From Pseudoalteromonas luteoviolacea S2607 (GTDB lineage Bacteria; Pseudomonadota; Gammaproteobacteria; Enterobacterales; Alteromonadaceae): a stretch of DNA of 45,533 bases. The DNA lies in the NCBI RefSeq assembly GCF_001625575.1, contig NZ_AUXV01000028.1, forward strand, positions 1 through 45,533, written 5' to 3'. Within the stretch, counting starts at the first letter, position 1, and every line of letters starts with the position of its first letter. Positions 43,623-45,533 of this stretch are shown piece after piece. A program made the translations under genes and the position numbers. The notes beneath the pieces are model-generated. The model was not told the DNA's origin, made no database searches, and worked only from the letters and a program-made list of their open reading frames with translations.

Positions 43623-45203
43623 TTAACGCTGAAACTTAGCAATAAACTGATCAACGAGAGATTTTTGATCTGCAAGTGCTTTTTGTGTGTTTGCCATGGT
43701 GGCTAATGAATTATCAGAACTCTCTAAAGAGTCCGTCGCTAGTTGTGAAATCGTAACGGCATTATTATTAAGCTCATTACTTACTCCTGACATTTCTTCT
43801 GTTGAAGTTGCAATTTGATAGTTCAAACTTGAAATGTCGTTCACAATAGCATTGATACTGTCTAATGATGCTTTAGTTCCTTCGGCTTTCTCAACACATT
43901 GGCTAGACTTTTCAACACCATTCTGGATAGCCTGCACAGCTCGCTCTGCCCTTTGTCGTAAATTCGCGACAATGTCATCAATCTCTTTTGTAGAATCTTG
44001 AGTTCGCTGCGCTAATGCCCTAACTTCATCTGCAACCACCGCAAACCCTCGTCCTTGCTCGCCAGCTCTTGCAGCCTCGATTGCAGCATTTAAAGCTAAC
44101 AAATTAGTTTGCTCTGAAATGCCTCTGATCACGTCAACAACCCCACCTATATTGACCGTTTGCGCATTCAGATCCTCTATATCGGATTGCGTTTTTGTCA
44201 GCTCTTCAGAAAGCGTGTAATTGGTCTCCATATTATCGTTTACCGCCGTACTGCCTTCTTTCACTGACTTTAATGCAGCTTCTGATTGCTGAGCTGCATT
44301 GTTTGTATTTGAAGCAATCTCTTGAATTGTCGCTGTCATTTGATTAATCGCTGTAGCCAGTGAGCCTGTTTGCGCTTGTTGGTTGTTTAGTAGCTGGGCG
44401 CTTTTATCACACTCATCAACAGTTTCTTTTGCATGTCCCCTCACCGTATCACTGGCGTCTTTTACTCTTCCTAGCACTGCTCTTAATTCAGACTCTCGCG
44501 CCAACAGCGCCAGCTCAATTGCTGCAATATCGTTTACTTTATCAATATAGATTTTTTGCATCAGCGGGTTATCGTAGACCTTGCGCGCTTTTTTGCTCAG
44601 CTCCCTAACAGGTGAAAGACGTTGATAAGTTAAAATGAGAGTCACTACCACCAATACAGTTTTTAAAATGTATGACCAAGGAGAAGGTAGCGAGGTAAGT
44701 ACCATACTCAGTATGTAAAATACGCCAATAATGAGCATCATTTGTGTCGGCAGAGACATAGATGCGCGTGTAAAGCTCTCCACCGAGGCTCCATCGTTGA
44801 GTTTTTGGTAAATTTTTTCTGCGCGATTAATTACTTTGCGATCAGGTTTAGTTCTAACCGATTGATATTCAACTGTTTGTCCAGAGCCATTCGTTATAGG
44901 TGTCACATATGCGTTCACCCAGTAGTGATCTCCGTTTTTACAGCGGTTTTTAACCATACCCATCCATGGCTTACCTGACTCTATGTAATTCCATAGATTT
45001 TGAAAAGCTGCTTTTGGCATTGTAGGATGCCGTACAATGTTGTGTGGCTTACCTTCTAACTCGTGTAATTCAAATCCAGCGACCTCACAAAACTGCGGAT
45101 TTGCATACTTTATTTGCCCTTTTGTATTTGTTGTTGACAATAAATTGTAGGAGCTGGGGTAGTCATACTCCCGGTTTGTAAAATTAGATCTTCCTTTAGC
45201 CAT
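43623..45203 (-). CDS. Aer-like PAS-domain methyl-accepting receptor
   Basis: A 526-residue energy/redox taxis transducer. The N-terminal PAS domain (about 15-125) closely resembles that of E. coli Aer ([60 protein letters not shown]), which binds FAD. One or two membrane helices span about 153-190. A HAMP-like/coiled signalling region follows, then the MCP hairpin tip [20 protein letters not shown] with [20 protein letters not shown]. There is no periplasmic ligand domain. It should report electron-transport state to CheA/CheW encoded elsewhere. No C-terminal CheR-docking pentapeptide is evident. It lies between a tRNA-Glu gene and the terminator at 43585-43617. Confidence 0.93.
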   Translation of the reverse strand: MAKGRSNFTNREYDYPSSYNLLSTTNTKGQIKYANPQFCEVAGFELHELEGKPHNIVRHPTMPKAAFQNLWNYIESGKPWMGMVKNRCKNGDHYWVNAYVTPITNGSGQTVEYQSVRTKPDRKVINRAEKIYQKLNDGASVESFTRASMSLPTQMMLIIGVFYILSMVLTSLPSPWSYILKTVLVVVTLILTYQRLSPVRELSKKARKVYDNPLMQKIYIDKVNDIAAIELALLARESELRAVLGRVKDASDTVRGHAKETVDECDKSAQLLNNQQAQTGSLATAINQMTATIQEIASNTNNAAQQSEAALKSVKEGSTAVNDNMETNYTLSEELTKTQSDIEDLNAQTVNIGGVVDVIRGISEQTNLLALNAAIEAARAGEQGRGFAVVADEVRALAQRTQDSTKEIDDIVANLRQRAERAVQAIQNGVEKSSQCVEKAEGTKASLDSINAIVNDISSLNYQIATSTEEMSGVSNELNNNAVTISQLATDSLESSDNSLATMANTQKALADQKSLVDQFIAKFQR

Positions 45204-45512
45204 GGCAACTCACTCTAAATAAAAAAGCAATAATAAATTATTACTTCTACGCGAGCATGACAATAGTGATGAAAAATTGTTCTAAATCAAAATATTGAAT
45301 GAACTAAACTCGTTTTTACAGATGTTTCTGCTAAACCATAACGTTATTATTTATTCAATTTAGTAACAATAGAACAGATAAATAGACATTTTAACTTTTA
45401 AAGTCGCCTATAGATTTGCCAAAATTCTCAGCGCAGCATCAAAGTAAAAGTTAGCAAAGGCTTGTTAATTAGCAAGTAAGAAGGAAGTAATAGAACTACA
45501 TAGAAAAGAAAA
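45204..45512. promoter_or_regulatory. Region between tRNA-Glu and the Aer-like gene
   Basis: About 310 bp of AT-rich DNA upstream of the receptor gene, presumably containing its promoter and the 3' flank of the tRNA transcript. I see no gene and no clear terminator or operator. Confidence 0.45.
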
Positions 45513-45533
45513 TGGCGTCCCCTAGGGGATTCG
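45513..45533 (-). tRNA. 3' end of tRNA-Glu (partial)
   Basis: Read on the minus strand, the last 21 bases are the T-loop end, T-stem, acceptor strand, discriminator G and encoded CCA of a tRNA: CGAATCCCC, then TAGGGGAC, G, CCA. This matches the 3' end of bacterial tRNA-Glu (E. coli tRNA-Glu has the same acceptor). The 5' part lies beyond the window, so the anticodon is not visible and the isotype rests on the acceptor sequence. Confidence 0.8.

Overview
The window reads as a chromosomal segment of a marine gammaproteobacterium, most likely Pseudoalteromonas or a close Alteromonadales relative. This rests on gene content (Syd, gammaproteobacterial-length QueF, TamA/TamB, RadD, ElyC, RsxABCDGE followed by Nth, a CsrD/MshH-like protein), an AT-rich base composition, and an array of identical tRNA-Asn genes. 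No phage, transposase, CRISPR array or secretion locus is visible. It looks like core genome carrying several local scars.

Layout. 1-390: imperfect repeats and AT-rich DNA. 391-4005: a GNAT acetyltransferase, a DUF2789 protein, a two-gene unit ending in a DUF2310 zinc-ribbon protein, syd, and queF. 4044-11224 (minus): a tightly overlapping unit tamA-tamB-periplasmic binding protein-cyclophilin lipoprotein. 11394-16020: rraB, radD (no ATG/GTG/TTG start), a short H-NS-like gene and pyrC. 16021-18432: a GAF-GGDEF-EAL signalling enzyme. 18475-19941: a collapsed metE remnant divergent from an intact metR, with MetJ-box-like sites between them. 19990-26393: elyC, a small lysine-rich protein, a second acetyltransferase, a GST/LysR divergent pair, an outer-membrane barrel protein and a TPR-histidine kinase. 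26611-30002: uvrB with an overlapping upstream MATE exporter gene. 30003-31096: a 1.1 kb gene-free AT-rich stretch ending in a strong stable-RNA promoter. 31097-31467: four identical tRNA-Asn genes. 31712-33655: a degenerate GGDEF-EAL protein. 33832-40962: rsxABCDGE-nth. 40963-42476: an lrp/gst pair bracketed by nth and a 240-bp diverged copy of the nth 3' end. 42540-45203: a membrane protein and an Aer-type energy-taxis receptor. The last 21 bases are the 3' end of a minus-strand tRNA-Glu gene.

How the genes work together. The Rsx/Rnf complex is an ion-motive ferredoxin:NAD+ oxidoreductase that also keeps SoxR reduced; its RsxC subunit has a long repetitive Ala/Lys-rich tail. TamA/TamB act in outer-membrane assembly and lipid transport, and share a transcript with two envelope proteins of unknown role. 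UvrB, RadD and Nth are DNA repair enzymes. The GGDEF-EAL enzyme, the CsrD-like protein, the TPR-kinase and the Aer-like receptor form a signalling layer.

The most informative observations are four. First, metE has decayed while metR and its operator-like region remain. Second, nth is partially duplicated around an lrp-gst module. Third, radD apparently starts at ATT. Fourth, the rsxC tail has a dimer-based higher-order repeat. I did not find a convincing wholly new multi-gene system. All similarity statements come from recognising families by eye; no database search was run.
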